From the NCBI RefSeq assembly GCF_009857475.1, contig NZ_WWCJ01000011.1, positions 124,001-188,000 of the forward strand: a stretch of DNA of 64,000 nucleotides, read 5' to 3'. Below the pieces are notes generated by a model. That model was given only the letters and a program-made list of their open reading frames with translations. It made no database searches and was not told the DNA's origin. Shown piece by piece: positions 49,401 through 58,210 of the stretch (position 1 is its first letter; every line of letters starts with the position of its first letter). The translations under genes were made by a program, and so were the position numbers. This stretch comes from Pseudoduganella guangdongensis. Its GTDB lineage: Bacteria; Pseudomonadota; Gammaproteobacteria; Burkholderiales; Burkholderiaceae_D.

Positions 49401-49949
49401 ATGGGGCTCATGAACGCTCCCGAGCCCTCTCTTGCCGAACGCGTCTCGCGCCTGGAAATCCAGGTTGCCAGCATGCACGCCGAGCTTAAAGGTCTGATCG
49501 AGACTTCGGTCGCTGAGCTGAAGGGCATGCTTGCCGCGCTATCCGCGCGCATTGACGCGCAGAATATGCGTCTCGATGATCAGTCCCGCCGTCTCGACGA
49601 ACATGCGCGCTGCATGGACTCGCTCGAAGCCTACATGCGCAAAATGAACGCCACCATCGTCATTACCGGCATCAGCATTGCGGTGAGTGTCATCCTCGGC
49701 GTCGGCGCCATCAATTCCTCGTTAGTTTCCGGTATGACGGCCGCCTTCCAGGCTGGCGACGGCAGCGCGCGCTGGCGTGCCAATGTGGAGCGCGATGTTG
49801 GCGAGCTGAAAAGGAATTTCGCGGAAATGGATGCCCGCCAGCGCCGCGACAGCACGGCCATCGAGCAACAAGGGCAAGAGCTGCGTGAAATCAGGAAACT
49901 GCTCGAGCGCCGCATGGCAACGCAGCAGCCCGAGCCAGCAAAACGCTGA
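49401..49949 (+). CDS. hypothetical coiled-coil membrane protein
   Basis: 182 residues from ATG 49401 (ATG 49410 and an upstream TTG are alternatives). Predicted coiled coil (~10-80) with heptad-like RLEIQVASMHAELKGL and RIDAQNMRLDDQSRRLDEHA, one transmembrane helix (~86-108, ATIVITGISIAVSVILGVGAI), then a second charged helical region. No enzyme motif. The layout resembles small membrane-anchored coiled-coil proteins of unknown function. It stands alone between a terminator and the convergent ppnN. Confidence 0.72.
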   Translation: MGLMNAPEPSLAERVSRLEIQVASMHAELKGLIETSVAELKGMLAALSARIDAQNMRLDDQSRRLDEHARCMDSLEAYMRKMNATIVITGISIAVSVILGVGAINSSLVSGMTAAFQAGDGSARWRANVERDVGELKRNFAEMDARQRRDSTAIEQQGQELREIRKLLERRMATQQPEPAKR

Positions 49950-51320
49950 TTACTGGATCACGCGATAGCAAGGCGTGTAAGCCTTGCCCGCCAGCTTCAT
50001 GCGGCTGTGCGCCACAAAGGACGCCAGCAGCGCATCCATCGGCCCCATGATCTCCTTGTCGCCATGGATCTCGAAGTGGCCGTACTTCTCGATGATCCGG
50101 ATGCCCTCCTCCTTCACATTCCCCGCCACCACGCCCGAAAACGCCCGACGCAGGTTGGCCGCCAGCACATGCACCGGCTGGTTCTTGTGCAGACTCAGGT
50201 TGCGCATATTCTCGTGGGTCGGCGCGAACGGGCGCTGGAACTCTTCGTCGATCTTCAGCGCCCAATTGAAGTAGTACGCATCCGAACGCGATTTGCGGTA
50301 TTCGCGCACCTGCTTCATCCCCTCCTGCATCTCCTGCGCCACCAGCTCCGGATCATCCACGATGATCTTGTAACGTTTCTGCGCCTCCGCCCCCAGGGTC
50401 TGGCCGATGAACTCATTGATCTGCACAAAGTACTCGCGCGCCGTTTCGGGCCCGGTGAAGATCAGCGGATACGGAATATCCGCATTCTCCGGATGCAGCA
50501 GGATGCCGAGGATGTACAGAATTTCCTCCGCCGTCCCCGCGCCGCCCGGGAACACGCAAATGCCGTGACCGGTGCGCACGAACGCCTCCAGGCGCTTTTC
50601 GATATCCGGCATGATCACCAGGTCGTTCACGATCGGGTTCGGCGACTCCGCCGCAATGATGCCAGGCTCCGTGATGCCCAGGTAGCGGCCACCGGTGAAG
50701 CGCTGCTTGGCGTGACCGATGGTGGCGCCCTTCATCGGCCCCTTCATCGCGCCCGGGCCGCAACCGGTGCAGATATCCAGCCCGCGCAGGCCAAGCTGGT
50801 AACCCACCTCTTTAGAATAGTTATATTCAGCGCGGTTGATCGAATGCCCGCCCCAGCACACCACCAGGTTCGGGTTCAACTGCGGCTTCAGCACATTGGC
50901 GTTGCGCAGGATATGGAACACCGCATCGGTAATCCCCTCGCTGCGCGACAGGTCGAACTTGGGATTGCCCGTCACCTCATTATTAACAAAGACAATATCG
51001 CGCAGCACCGCAAACAGGTGCTCGTGGATACCCTTGATCATCTTGCCGTCCACGAAAGCGATGGCCGGCGCACCCTTGATTTCCAGCTTGATCCCGCGCT
51101 CGCGCTGCAGGATGTTGATGTCAAAAGACTGGAAGCGATCCAGCAATTCCTTTCCATCGTCGATTGTGCTGCCGCAATTGAGCACCGCCAGGGCGCAGTT
51201 GCGGAACATGTTATATAGGCCGCCCTTGCCGGAATCCAGCAATTGCACCACCTCCGATTTGGACAGGACTTCCAGCCTGCCTTCCGGAGCAATGAGGGTA
51301 TCGACAACGTTGCTGTCCAT
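49950..51320 (-). CDS. ppnN: pyrimidine/purine nucleotide 5'-monophosphate nucleosidase PpnN
   Basis: 456 residues, the long LOG-family form (YgdH/PpnN). N-terminal DUF4478-like domain, central lysine-decarboxylase-like Rossmann domain with CTGCGPGAMKGPMKGA and the signature PGGAGTAEE, and a C-terminal domain. PpnN hydrolyses nucleoside monophosphates to base and ribose 5-phosphate and is a (p)ppGpp target in E. coli. AAGGA lies 10 nt before the ATG, a rather long spacing. Confidence 0.92.
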   Translation of the reverse strand: MDSNVVDTLIAPEGRLEVLSKSEVVQLLDSGKGGLYNMFRNCALAVLNCGSTIDDGKELLDRFQSFDINILQRERGIKLEIKGAPAIAFVDGKMIKGIHEHLFAVLRDIVFVNNEVTGNPKFDLSRSEGITDAVFHILRNANVLKPQLNPNLVVCWGGHSINRAEYNYSKEVGYQLGLRGLDICTGCGPGAMKGPMKGATIGHAKQRFTGGRYLGITEPGIIAAESPNPIVNDLVIMPDIEKRLEAFVRTGHGICVFPGGAGTAEEILYILGILLHPENADIPYPLIFTGPETAREYFVQINEFIGQTLGAEAQKRYKIIVDDPELVAQEMQEGMKQVREYRKSRSDAYYFNWALKIDEEFQRPFAPTHENMRNLSLHKNQPVHVLAANLRRAFSGVVAGNVKEEGIRIIEKYGHFEIHGDKEIMGPMDALLASFVAHSRMKLAGKAYTPCYRVIQ

Positions 51321-51469
51321 GATACAAAAATCCTTCTATAAACTTTTGGGGGGACCTGCACCTTCAATATACGCCTATGCAGTAACGATTCACAGACGCA
51401 AGCTTGGCAAACTTACCACAATGCTGCTTAGCAGCACGCGAATTTGCACTGGAAACCCTTACCTTAGAT

Positions 51470-51475
51470 TACAAT
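51470..51475 (+). promoter_or_regulatory. -10 box upstream of the POT transporter gene
   Basis: TACAAT, with TTGCAC at 51444-51449 as a possible -35 at a long 20-bp spacing. A small hairpin TGCTGC-TTA-GCAGCA (51422-51436) lies upstream. The 51321-51503 region between the divergent ppnN and POT genes shows no other gene. Confidence 0.45.
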
Positions 51476-51503
51476 TCGGCTTTTTTTGACCAGGAGACAC
51501 CGC

Positions 51504-53009
51504 ATGGGCGGTCCTACCACGCAAACTACTGAGGCTCATATCCCTGAATTCAGGCAGATCATGGGCCACCCAGCTCCGCTCTGGATGCTGTTCATGTCGG
51601 AATTCTGGGAGCGCTTTGCGTTCTACGGCATTCGTTGGGCACTCGTGTTGTACATCGTTTCGCAGTTCTACGGCGGCGACGCTTCCGGCCAGGCTGCGGC
51701 TAACCTGACCTACGGCTCCTACCTGGCACTGGTCTACGCCGGCGCCCTGTTCGGCGGCTATGTGGCCGACCGCGTGCTCGGTTACCAGCGCTCCATCCTG
51801 CTTGGCGCAGTCTTTATGGCGGCCGGCCTGTTCATGATCGCCATCCCGGAAGACCACATCTTCAAGCTTGGCCTGGCGACCATTATTGTTGGTAACGGCA
51901 TGTTCAAACCGAACATTTCGACCATGGTTGGCAAGCTGTATGCGATCAACGACACCCGTCGCGACTCCGGCTTCACCATCTTCTATATGGGTATTAACGT
52001 CGGCGGCTTCCTGGCCCCGATCTTCACCCAGCTGCTGGCGCAGAAGATCTTCAACACCGGCGACACCCCGGCTTACAAGATCGTCTTCATCTCGGCTGGT
52101 ATCGGCATGCTGATCTCCCTGTTCTGGTTCTACATCGGCCGTAAAGGCCTGAAGGGCATCGGCGAGCCGGCACCGGAAGCGAAGTCCCCAATGCGCATCG
52201 TCTACGTGGCACTGGGCGCACTGGCCGTGATCCCGGTCATGTACTCGCTGCTGGCAGTGGGCGCCGCCGCCCTGCAAGGCGTGTTGACCGTGCTGTTCCT
52301 GATCCTGGTGGTGATGCTGATCGTCGAAGGCGTGCGTAACGGCCCTGTAGCGCGCGACAAGACCATCGCCATGATGATCATCTTCGCGTTCAACATCCTG
52401 TTCTGGTGCTTCTTCGAGCAAGCTGGCTCCTCGTTCACCTTCCTGGCCGACCAGATCGTGAACCGCAGCCTGGGCTTCATGGAATTCCCGGTAGCCTGGT
52501 TCCAGTCCGTGAACTCGCTGGCCATCATCGTGTTCGCACCAGTTGTGGCCGCGATCTGGGTCCTGCTGGGCAAGCGCAATATGAACCCATCGATCCCACG
52601 CAAATTCGGCCTGGGTCTGCTGGGTAACGGCCTGGCCTTCGGCCTGCTGATGTACGCGCTGACCTTCCTGGTCGACGACAAAGGCATGATCCCGTTCTGG
52701 ACCCTGTTCATGGTGTACGTGATCCAGTCCATTGGTGAGCTGTGCCTGTCCCCGATCGGCCTGTCGATGGTGACCAAGCTGGCTCCGACCCGCCTGGTTG
52801 GCATGGGCATGGGCGGCTGGTTCCTGTCCACCGGTATCGGCAACAACCTGTCCGGTATCTTCGCCTCCCACGTGTCCGGCGAAAGCGGCATGTCGGTAGC
52901 TTCGGCCCTGTCCGGCTACACCTTTGGCTTCTGGTCCCTGATGGGCGCAGGCGTGCTGCTGTTCCTGATCGCACCACTGGTGCAGAAACTGATGCACGGC
53001 GTGAAATAA
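51504..53009 (+). CDS. proton-dependent oligopeptide transporter (POT/PTR family)
   Basis: 501 residues with about 14 hydrophobic helices. The POT proton-coupling motif ExxERF is present as E33-F-W-E36-R37-F38, followed by the family block GxxxxDxxxGxR-like AGALFGGYVADRVLGYQR and FYMGINVGGFLAPI. It imports di- and tripeptides with protons. CAGGAGA precedes ATG 51504. It is followed by two terminators and by the convergent operon of glpD, an amidohydrolase and an OPT transporter, making a peptide-uptake neighbourhood. Confidence 0.93.
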   Translation: MGGPTTQTTEAHIPEFRQIMGHPAPLWMLFMSEFWERFAFYGIRWALVLYIVSQFYGGDASGQAAANLTYGSYLALVYAGALFGGYVADRVLGYQRSILLGAVFMAAGLFMIAIPEDHIFKLGLATIIVGNGMFKPNISTMVGKLYAINDTRRDSGFTIFYMGINVGGFLAPIFTQLLAQKIFNTGDTPAYKIVFISAGIGMLISLFWFYIGRKGLKGIGEPAPEAKSPMRIVYVALGALAVIPVMYSLLAVGAAALQGVLTVLFLILVVMLIVEGVRNGPVARDKTIAMMIIFAFNILFWCFFEQAGSSFTFLADQIVNRSLGFMEFPVAWFQSVNSLAIIVFAPVVAAIWVLLGKRNMNPSIPRKFGLGLLGNGLAFGLLMYALTFLVDDKGMIPFWTLFMVYVIQSIGELCLSPIGLSMVTKLAPTRLVGMGMGGWFLSTGIGNNLSGIFASHVSGESGMSVASALSGYTFGFWSLMGAGVLLFLIAPLVQKLMHGVK

Positions 53010-53011
53010 AA

Positions 53012-53035
53012 AAATGGGGTACGTCCCCATTTTTT
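53012..53035 (+). terminator. palindromic terminator after POT gene (repeat copy 2)
   Basis: Same 17-bp palindrome ATGGGGTACGTCCCCAT (53014-53030) as after lysS, flanked by A and T runs. Confidence 0.8.
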
Positions 53036-53038
53036 AAG

Positions 53039-53064
53039 AAAGGCAGCTTCGGCTGCCTTTTTTT
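53039..53064. terminator. bidirectional UUCG-loop terminator
   Basis: AAGGCAGC-TTCG-GCTGCCTT with A-rich 5' and T-rich 3' flanks. It can end the POT transcript on the plus strand and the glpD operon on the minus strand; it slightly overlaps the end of glpD. Confidence 0.88.
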
Positions 53065-54577
53065 ATGCTTGCGCGGTCAGCCAGGTGTCGAGGCGGGATT
53101 CGGCACCGGGCGGGAGGTGCAGGCCGAGCTTGCTGCGCCGCCAGAGGATGTCGGCGGCGGTTTGCGCCCATTCCTTGCGGCGCAGGTAATTCACTTCGGC
53201 GGCGTACAGGCCGGGCAGGATTTCCTCGCCCATGTCGGCCAGGTTGTTGCAGCCGTCCAGCATGGTGTGGATGCGGGTGCCGTAGGCGCGCACGTAGCGT
53301 TTGACCAGCTCGTGCGGCAGCCAGGAGTATTTCACCTGCACAGCGGCGGCCCATTGGCAGAATTCCTGCACCGAGCGGTTTTGCGGGACGGCGCCAAACA
53401 GGTCGCCACCGGGCAGGCAGGCTTTTTCGGTCCAGCCCTGGGCGCGCTTGCCGAGCTGCTTGCACAGCATGTCGGTGGCGTCTTCCGCCAGCTTGCGGAA
53501 GGTGGTGATCTTGCCACCGAAAACACTCAGCAGCGGTGCGCCCTGCTCGTCCAGCTCGAGGAAGTAGTCGCGCGTGACGGCCTTGGCGTCGGCGGCAGCG
53601 TCTTCCAGTAACGGGCGCACGCCGGCATAGGTCCACACCACGTCGGCCGGGCGCACCGGCTCGCGGAAGTAGTCGCTGGCCAGCTCGCACAGGTAGCGGA
53701 TTTCGCTCTCCTCGATCTCCACCTTTTGCGGGTCACCCTGGTACTCCAGGTCGGTGGTACCGATCAGGGTGAAATCGCGTTCATAAGGAATGGCGAAGAC
53801 GATGCGGCCATCCTTGTTCTGGAAAATATAGGCTTGGTCGTGCTCGAAAATCCGGCGCACGACGATGTGGCTGCCTTTCACCAGGCGCAGGTTGCGGGCC
53901 TTCTGCGCGCCTGCTGCGCCTTTCAGGAAGGCTTGCGTCCAGGGGCCGGCGGCGTTGACGATGGAGCGTGCCGTGATGCGCTTTTCAGTGCCGTCGGCTT
54001 TGCGCAACGTGGCCACCCAGTGGTCGGCTTGCCGCTCCACGCCGACGCAGGTGGTGCGGGTCAGGATGCAGGCGCCTTTGGCGCAGGCGTCCATGGCGTT
54101 CAGCACCACCAGGCGCGCATCGTCCACCCAGCCGTCGGAATATTCAAAGCCGGTGCTGAAACTGTCTTTCAGGGGGCGCCCTGCGGGGTGGCAGCGCAGG
54201 TCGATGCCGCGCGAACCCGGCAACAGCTCGCGCTTGGCCAGCATATCGTAGAGGAACAGGCCGGCGCGGATCAGCAGCGCCGGGCGTTGTCCGGCGTTGT
54301 GCGGCATGACGAAGCGCAGCGGCCACATGATGTGCGGCGCGCTGCGCAGCAGGACTTCGCGCTCCGCCAGCGCTTTGCGCACCAGGCGGAATTCATAGTA
54401 TTCCAGGTAGCGCAGGCCGCCGTGGATCAGCTTGGTAGAGGCGGACGAGGTGTGCGAGGCCAGGTCGTCCTTCTCGCACAGCACGACACACAGGCCGCGG
54501 CCGGCGGCATCGCGTGCGATGCCTGCACCATTGATTCCGCCGCCCACTACCAGTACATCGCAATCCACGTCCGCCAT
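53063..54577 (-). CDS. glpD: aerobic glycerol-3-phosphate dehydrogenase
   Basis: 504 residues. FAD-binding VVGGGINGAGIARDAAGRG at the N-terminus, SSASTKLIHGGLRYLE, and IVNAAGPW; the C-terminal DAO_C domain ends with the RRKEWAQTAADILWRRSKLGL block. It oxidises glycerol 3-phosphate to DHAP at the inner membrane, feeding electrons to quinone. glpK/glpF are not adjacent; instead it is the last gene after an OPT transporter and an amidohydrolase, 11 nt behind the latter. Confidence 0.95.
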   Translation of the reverse strand: MADVDCDVLVVGGGINGAGIARDAAGRGLCVVLCEKDDLASHTSSASTKLIHGGLRYLEYYEFRLVRKALAEREVLLRSAPHIMWPLRFVMPHNAGQRPALLIRAGLFLYDMLAKRELLPGSRGIDLRCHPAGRPLKDSFSTGFEYSDGWVDDARLVVLNAMDACAKGACILTRTTCVGVERQADHWVATLRKADGTEKRITARSIVNAAGPWTQAFLKGAAGAQKARNLRLVKGSHIVVRRIFEHDQAYIFQNKDGRIVFAIPYERDFTLIGTTDLEYQGDPQKVEIEESEIRYLCELASDYFREPVRPADVVWTYAGVRPLLEDAAADAKAVTRDYFLELDEQGAPLLSVFGGKITTFRKLAEDATDMLCKQLGKRAQGWTEKACLPGGDLFGAVPQNRSVQEFCQWAAAVQVKYSWLPHELVKRYVRAYGTRIHTMLDGCNNLADMGEEILPGLYAAEVNYLRRKEWAQTAADILWRRSKLGLHLPPGAESRLDTWLTAQA

Positions 54578-54588
54578 GCTCTTCCCGG

Positions 54589-55866
54589 TTACTGTTTATA
54601 AACGACGCCTTCTTTCATCACAAAGCCGACTTTCTGCAGCAAGGTGATGTCTTTCAGCGGGTCGCCCGCCACGGCGACGATATCGGCAGCATACCCTGCT
54701 TCCAGCGAACCCAGGCGGTTCGACTGGCCCAACAAGGAGGCTGCATTCAGCGTGGCGGAGCGGATCGCTTCCAGCGCCGGCATGCCCGCTTCCACCATGT
54801 AGGCGAATTCCTTGGCGTTTTCGCCGTGCGGGAAGACGCCTGCATCGGTGCCGAAGGCGATCTTGACGCCGGCCTTGTAGGCGCGCGCGAAGGTACCCTG
54901 GATCTGCGGGCCGATTGCGGCGGCCTTCGGGCGCACCAGCGGCGAGTAGTAGTTGGGCTCCCTGGACTTGTCGGCGACATAGCGGCCGGCGCTAATCGTC
55001 GGCACGAACCAGGCGCCGTTCTTCTTGAACAGGGCGATGCATTCGTCGTCCATGAAGGTGCCGTGCTCGATCGAGTCCACGCCTGCTTTCAGGGCGCGTT
55101 TCATGCCTTCGGTGCCGTGCGCGTGGGCCGCGACCTTGAAGCCGTAATCGCGCGCCGCGGCGATCAGGGCTTTCAACTCCTCGTCGTCGAACTGGGAATT
55201 CATGCCGCTGCTGGCCTGGCTCAACACGCCGCCGGTGGCGGTGATCTTGATGACGTCCGCGCCTTCCTGGTAGCGGGCACGCACGGCCTGGCGCGCTTCC
55301 TCGGCGCTGTTGATCACGCCTTCCATCGGTCCCGGCGTGCCGTGCACGTGGCGCTCTTCGCGCGATTTGCCGTTGCTTGGGTCGCCGTGGCCGCCGGTGG
55401 TGGCGATGGTTTTACCGCCGGTGAACATGCGCGGGCCGACGATGGCGCCGCTGTTGATGGCGCGCTTCATGGCGATGTTCAGGCCTTCGCTCGCGCCCAG
55501 GTCGCGCACCGAGGTGAAGCCGGCTTTCAGGGTGCGCTCGGCGAAGGCGACCGAGTCGTAGGCGCGGTCGGCGGCATCCAGCGTAAGCTGGCCGCGCAGC
55601 GCTTCGACCTGGGGCTGGGTCTGGCCGGTCAGGTGCACGTGCATGTCGATGAAGCCTGGCATGCAGGACATGGCGCTCAGGTCGACGTCGCCTTTGCCTT
55701 TGGTTGGTTCGATGGCCTTGACGCTGCCGTTTTCAATGTGGACCGTGACCTTCTCGCGCCATACGCCGGCTTTCACGTCCAGCAGGCGGCCGCAATCGAC
55801 CGTTTGCGTCGCGGCGCTAGCCGCTCCGGCTACCAGCAGCAGGCTTGCTGCACCCAGTTTCTTCAT
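54589..55866 (-). CDS. secreted amidohydrolase, Xaa-Pro dipeptidase/imidazolonepropionase-like
   Basis: 425 residues with signal peptide (MKKLGAASLLLVAGAASA). The metal-dependent amidohydrolase motifs are intact: HVH (76-78), the carboxylated-Lys region ADVIKITATGG, AAHAHGTEGM, SIEHGTFMDDE and FGTDAGVFPHG. Many such periplasmic proteins cleave proline-containing dipeptides. A GTG at 55869 is in frame but the ATG at 55866 is better spaced from AAGGAG. It sits 20 nt behind the OPT transporter, suggesting joint peptide use. Confidence 0.88.
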   Translation of the reverse strand: MKKLGAASLLLVAGAASAATQTVDCGRLLDVKAGVWREKVTVHIENGSVKAIEPTKGKGDVDLSAMSCMPGFIDMHVHLTGQTQPQVEALRGQLTLDAADRAYDSVAFAERTLKAGFTSVRDLGASEGLNIAMKRAINSGAIVGPRMFTGGKTIATTGGHGDPSNGKSREERHVHGTPGPMEGVINSAEEARQAVRARYQEGADVIKITATGGVLSQASSGMNSQFDDEELKALIAAARDYGFKVAAHAHGTEGMKRALKAGVDSIEHGTFMDDECIALFKKNGAWFVPTISAGRYVADKSREPNYYSPLVRPKAAAIGPQIQGTFARAYKAGVKIAFGTDAGVFPHGENAKEFAYMVEAGMPALEAIRSATLNAASLLGQSNRLGSLEAGYAADIVAVAGDPLKDITLLQKVGFVMKEGVVYKQ

Positions 55867-55886
55867 CACCCATTCTCCTTCTTTAA

Positions 55887-58115
55887 CTAGTTAGCTTCTT
55901 CACGTGCCACCCACAAGAGCAGCGCCATGATTACAGCATAAGGTAGCAGGGACAGCAAATCCGCGCTTGGACCGCTGAAAAACGGGTTGCTTTGTTCTGC
56001 CCATTGCGTGACCGCGGCGTCGAAATTGGTCATCACGCCGGCGGTGATGGCGATGACGATGCCGGCCAGCGCGCCGCCCGCGATATAGCCCGATGCCAGC
56101 AGCACGCCTTCACTGCGGTCGCCTGCGGCCTGGCGCGCTTCCTCGTCCTTGCCGGCGTACTGCGGCAGCTTGTGGTTGCGGCGGTCGGCCAACCAGCGCA
56201 AGGTGCCGCCGACCGCAATCGGCAGGGTCGCCGACAGCGGCAGGTAGACGCCGACGGCAAAGGAGAGCGACTGCACGCCCGCCATCTCCAGCACGATGGC
56301 GATCATCACGCCCAGCATGACCAGGGTCCATGGCAGTTCCTGGTCCAGGATGCCCTTGATGATGTAGGACACCAGCACCGCCTTGGGCGCGTCGTACTTG
56401 CGTACCTCGCTGCCGTCCGGGCGCTTGGCGTGGGTGCCGTTGATGCCGGGGTCGACGAACCATACGGCCTTGCCGTCCGGCGCCACCAGGTATTTGCCTT
56501 CCGGCCCGCCCTGCGCGTCCGGCTTTTGCCAGACCTTGTAGGTGGCGCTGTCGCTGGCGGCCTGCGGCCCTTCCAGGCGCGCGGTAGCGGTCAGGCGCGC
56601 GGCGTCGGTTGTCAGGCCCGGCGCTACCTGGGCGGCCGGCACGTACACCGTGCTGGCGTTATTCAGCTGCAGCAGGATGGGGCCGAGCAGCAGCGCGGAG
56701 GCGAGCGAGCCGACCAGCATGGCGTACTGCTGCAGGCGCGGCGTGGAGCCGACCAGGAAGCCGGTTTTCAAGTCCTGCGAAACGGTGCCGGCGTTGGCGG
56801 AGGCGATGCAGACGATCGCGCCGACCGACAGCGCCGTAACGTAGTATTGGCCGCCGGTCCAGCCCACCGCCAGGAAGATCAGGCAGGTCAGCAGCAGCGT
56901 GGCGACCGCCATGCCCGAGGTGGGGTTGGACGAGGAGCCGATTTCGCCGGTCAGGCGCGACGACACCGTGGCGAACAGGAAGCCGAACACCAGGATCAGC
57001 AGGGCGCCCAGCAAATTCATATGCAGCGGCGTCGAGACGGTGATCACGGCGATGATGGCGAGGCAGCCGAGCACCACCCATTTCATCGGGATATCGCGCT
57101 CGGTGCGGCGCGTGGTGTCGGCCTTGCTGCCCTTGCCCGCGCCGGCCAGGCCGCCTGCCAGGCTGCGCCAGATCATCGGCATGGCGCGCAACAGGGCAAT
57201 GATGCCGCCCGCCGCCACGGCACCGGCGCCGATATACAGGATATACGCGCCGCGCACGTCGTTTGGCCCCATTTCGGAAATCAGCATGGTGCCCGGCGCC
57301 AGCACGGCGCTCAGCGGGTCGCCGAAAAATTTGATCATGGGGATCAGCAGCAGGTAGGACAGCACGCCGCCCGCAGCCATGGTCAGGGCGATGCGCGGGC
57401 CGATGATATAGCCCACCCCCAGCAGCTCCGGCGACACTTCGGCGCCGATAGAGCCGCCCTTGAGCGGCGCGCCCAGCACCACTTCCGGCGCATCCTTCCA
57501 GCCTTTCAACGAGACGTTGAATGCCTTGTACAGCAAGCCCACCGCAAAGCCGCCGAAAATCAGGCGCGCCCGGCGGCGGGCGTCGTTGGCCGCCCCGGAC
57601 TCGCCTTGCAGCGCCTCACCGGCCGCCAGGCGCGATGAATCGCTGGCTGCAGCCTTGAGCACTTCGGCGCAGGCTGTCCCCTCGGGGAATTTCAGTTCGC
57701 GGTGCTGGTCCACGATCATGGTGCGCCGCATGGGAATCATCATCAGGATGCCGAGCAGGCCGCCCAGCACGCCCACCAGCATCACGCGCGAGATTTCCAG
57801 GTCGAAGCCAAGGATCAGGATGGCGGGCATGGTCACGCCCAGGCCGAAGGCGATCGACTCGCCGGCCGAACCTGCGGTTTGCGCGATGCTGTTCTCCAGG
57901 ATGCTGGAGTCCTTGCCGCCCAACTTCTTGGCCAGGCCAAAGAAGGTGACGGCGATGACCGCCACCGGGATCGATGCGCTGACGGTCAGGCCGACTTTCA
58001 GCACCAGGTACAGCGAGGAAGCACCAAACACCATGCCCAGGATGGTGCCGAGGAACAGGGCGCGGAAAGTCATCTCCGGCAGCCGCGCCTCGTCGGGTAT
58101 ATAGGGACGAAACAC
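55887..58115 (-). CDS. OPT family oligopeptide transporter
   Basis: 742 residues with about 14-16 hydrophobic helices, including RALFLGTILGMVFGASSLYLVLKVGLTVSASIPVAVI near the N-terminus and a large extracytoplasmic loop (~500-600). This is the prokaryotic OPT type, importing peptides or metal-peptide complexes. GTG 58115 is chosen because AAGGA (58125-58121) lies exactly 5 nt upstream and it begins at the family N-terminus VFRPYIPDE; the frame is open further up but without a ribosome site. First gene of the OPT-amidohydrolase-glpD series. Confidence 0.9.
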   Translation of the reverse strand: MFRPYIPDEARLPEMTFRALFLGTILGMVFGASSLYLVLKVGLTVSASIPVAVIAVTFFGLAKKLGGKDSSILENSIAQTAGSAGESIAFGLGVTMPAILILGFDLEISRVMLVGVLGGLLGILMMIPMRRTMIVDQHRELKFPEGTACAEVLKAAASDSSRLAAGEALQGESGAANDARRRARLIFGGFAVGLLYKAFNVSLKGWKDAPEVVLGAPLKGGSIGAEVSPELLGVGYIIGPRIALTMAAGGVLSYLLLIPMIKFFGDPLSAVLAPGTMLISEMGPNDVRGAYILYIGAGAVAAGGIIALLRAMPMIWRSLAGGLAGAGKGSKADTTRRTERDIPMKWVVLGCLAIIAVITVSTPLHMNLLGALLILVFGFLFATVSSRLTGEIGSSSNPTSGMAVATLLLTCLIFLAVGWTGGQYYVTALSVGAIVCIASANAGTVSQDLKTGFLVGSTPRLQQYAMLVGSLASALLLGPILLQLNNASTVYVPAAQVAPGLTTDAARLTATARLEGPQAASDSATYKVWQKPDAQGGPEGKYLVAPDGKAVWFVDPGINGTHAKRPDGSEVRKYDAPKAVLVSYIIKGILDQELPWTLVMLGVMIAIVLEMAGVQSLSFAVGVYLPLSATLPIAVGGTLRWLADRRNHKLPQYAGKDEEARQAAGDRSEGVLLASGYIAGGALAGIVIAITAGVMTNFDAAVTQWAEQSNPFFSGPSADLLSLLPYAVIMALLLWVAREEAN

Positions 58116-58175
58116 TGAAATCCTTTTAGACTGAAACACCAAGACTATGGCATAAGGTGCAATACCTGCATAGTC

Positions 58176-58181
58176 TATAAT
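58176..58181 (+). promoter_or_regulatory. -10 box upstream of the PBP1A-like gene
   Basis: Perfect TATAAT about 30 nt before the chosen TTG start at 58211; no -35 consensus at 16-18 bp. The 58116-58210 gap between divergent genes holds this and probably the OPT promoter. Confidence 0.45.
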
Positions 58182-58210
58182 TGCCCGACTTCGCAACCGT
58201 GAGAGCTGAT

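Noticed and set aside
49397..49412. CATCAT-N7-ATG before the coiled-coil gene as a further leaderless promoter
   Set aside because: CATCAT is a poor -10 and there are two competing ATGs; too weak to claim.
58176..58190. Leaderless start for the PBP1A-like gene at TTG 58181
   Set aside because: The TTG overlaps the -10 box itself, so it would not be transcribed; later starts with GAGAG fit better.
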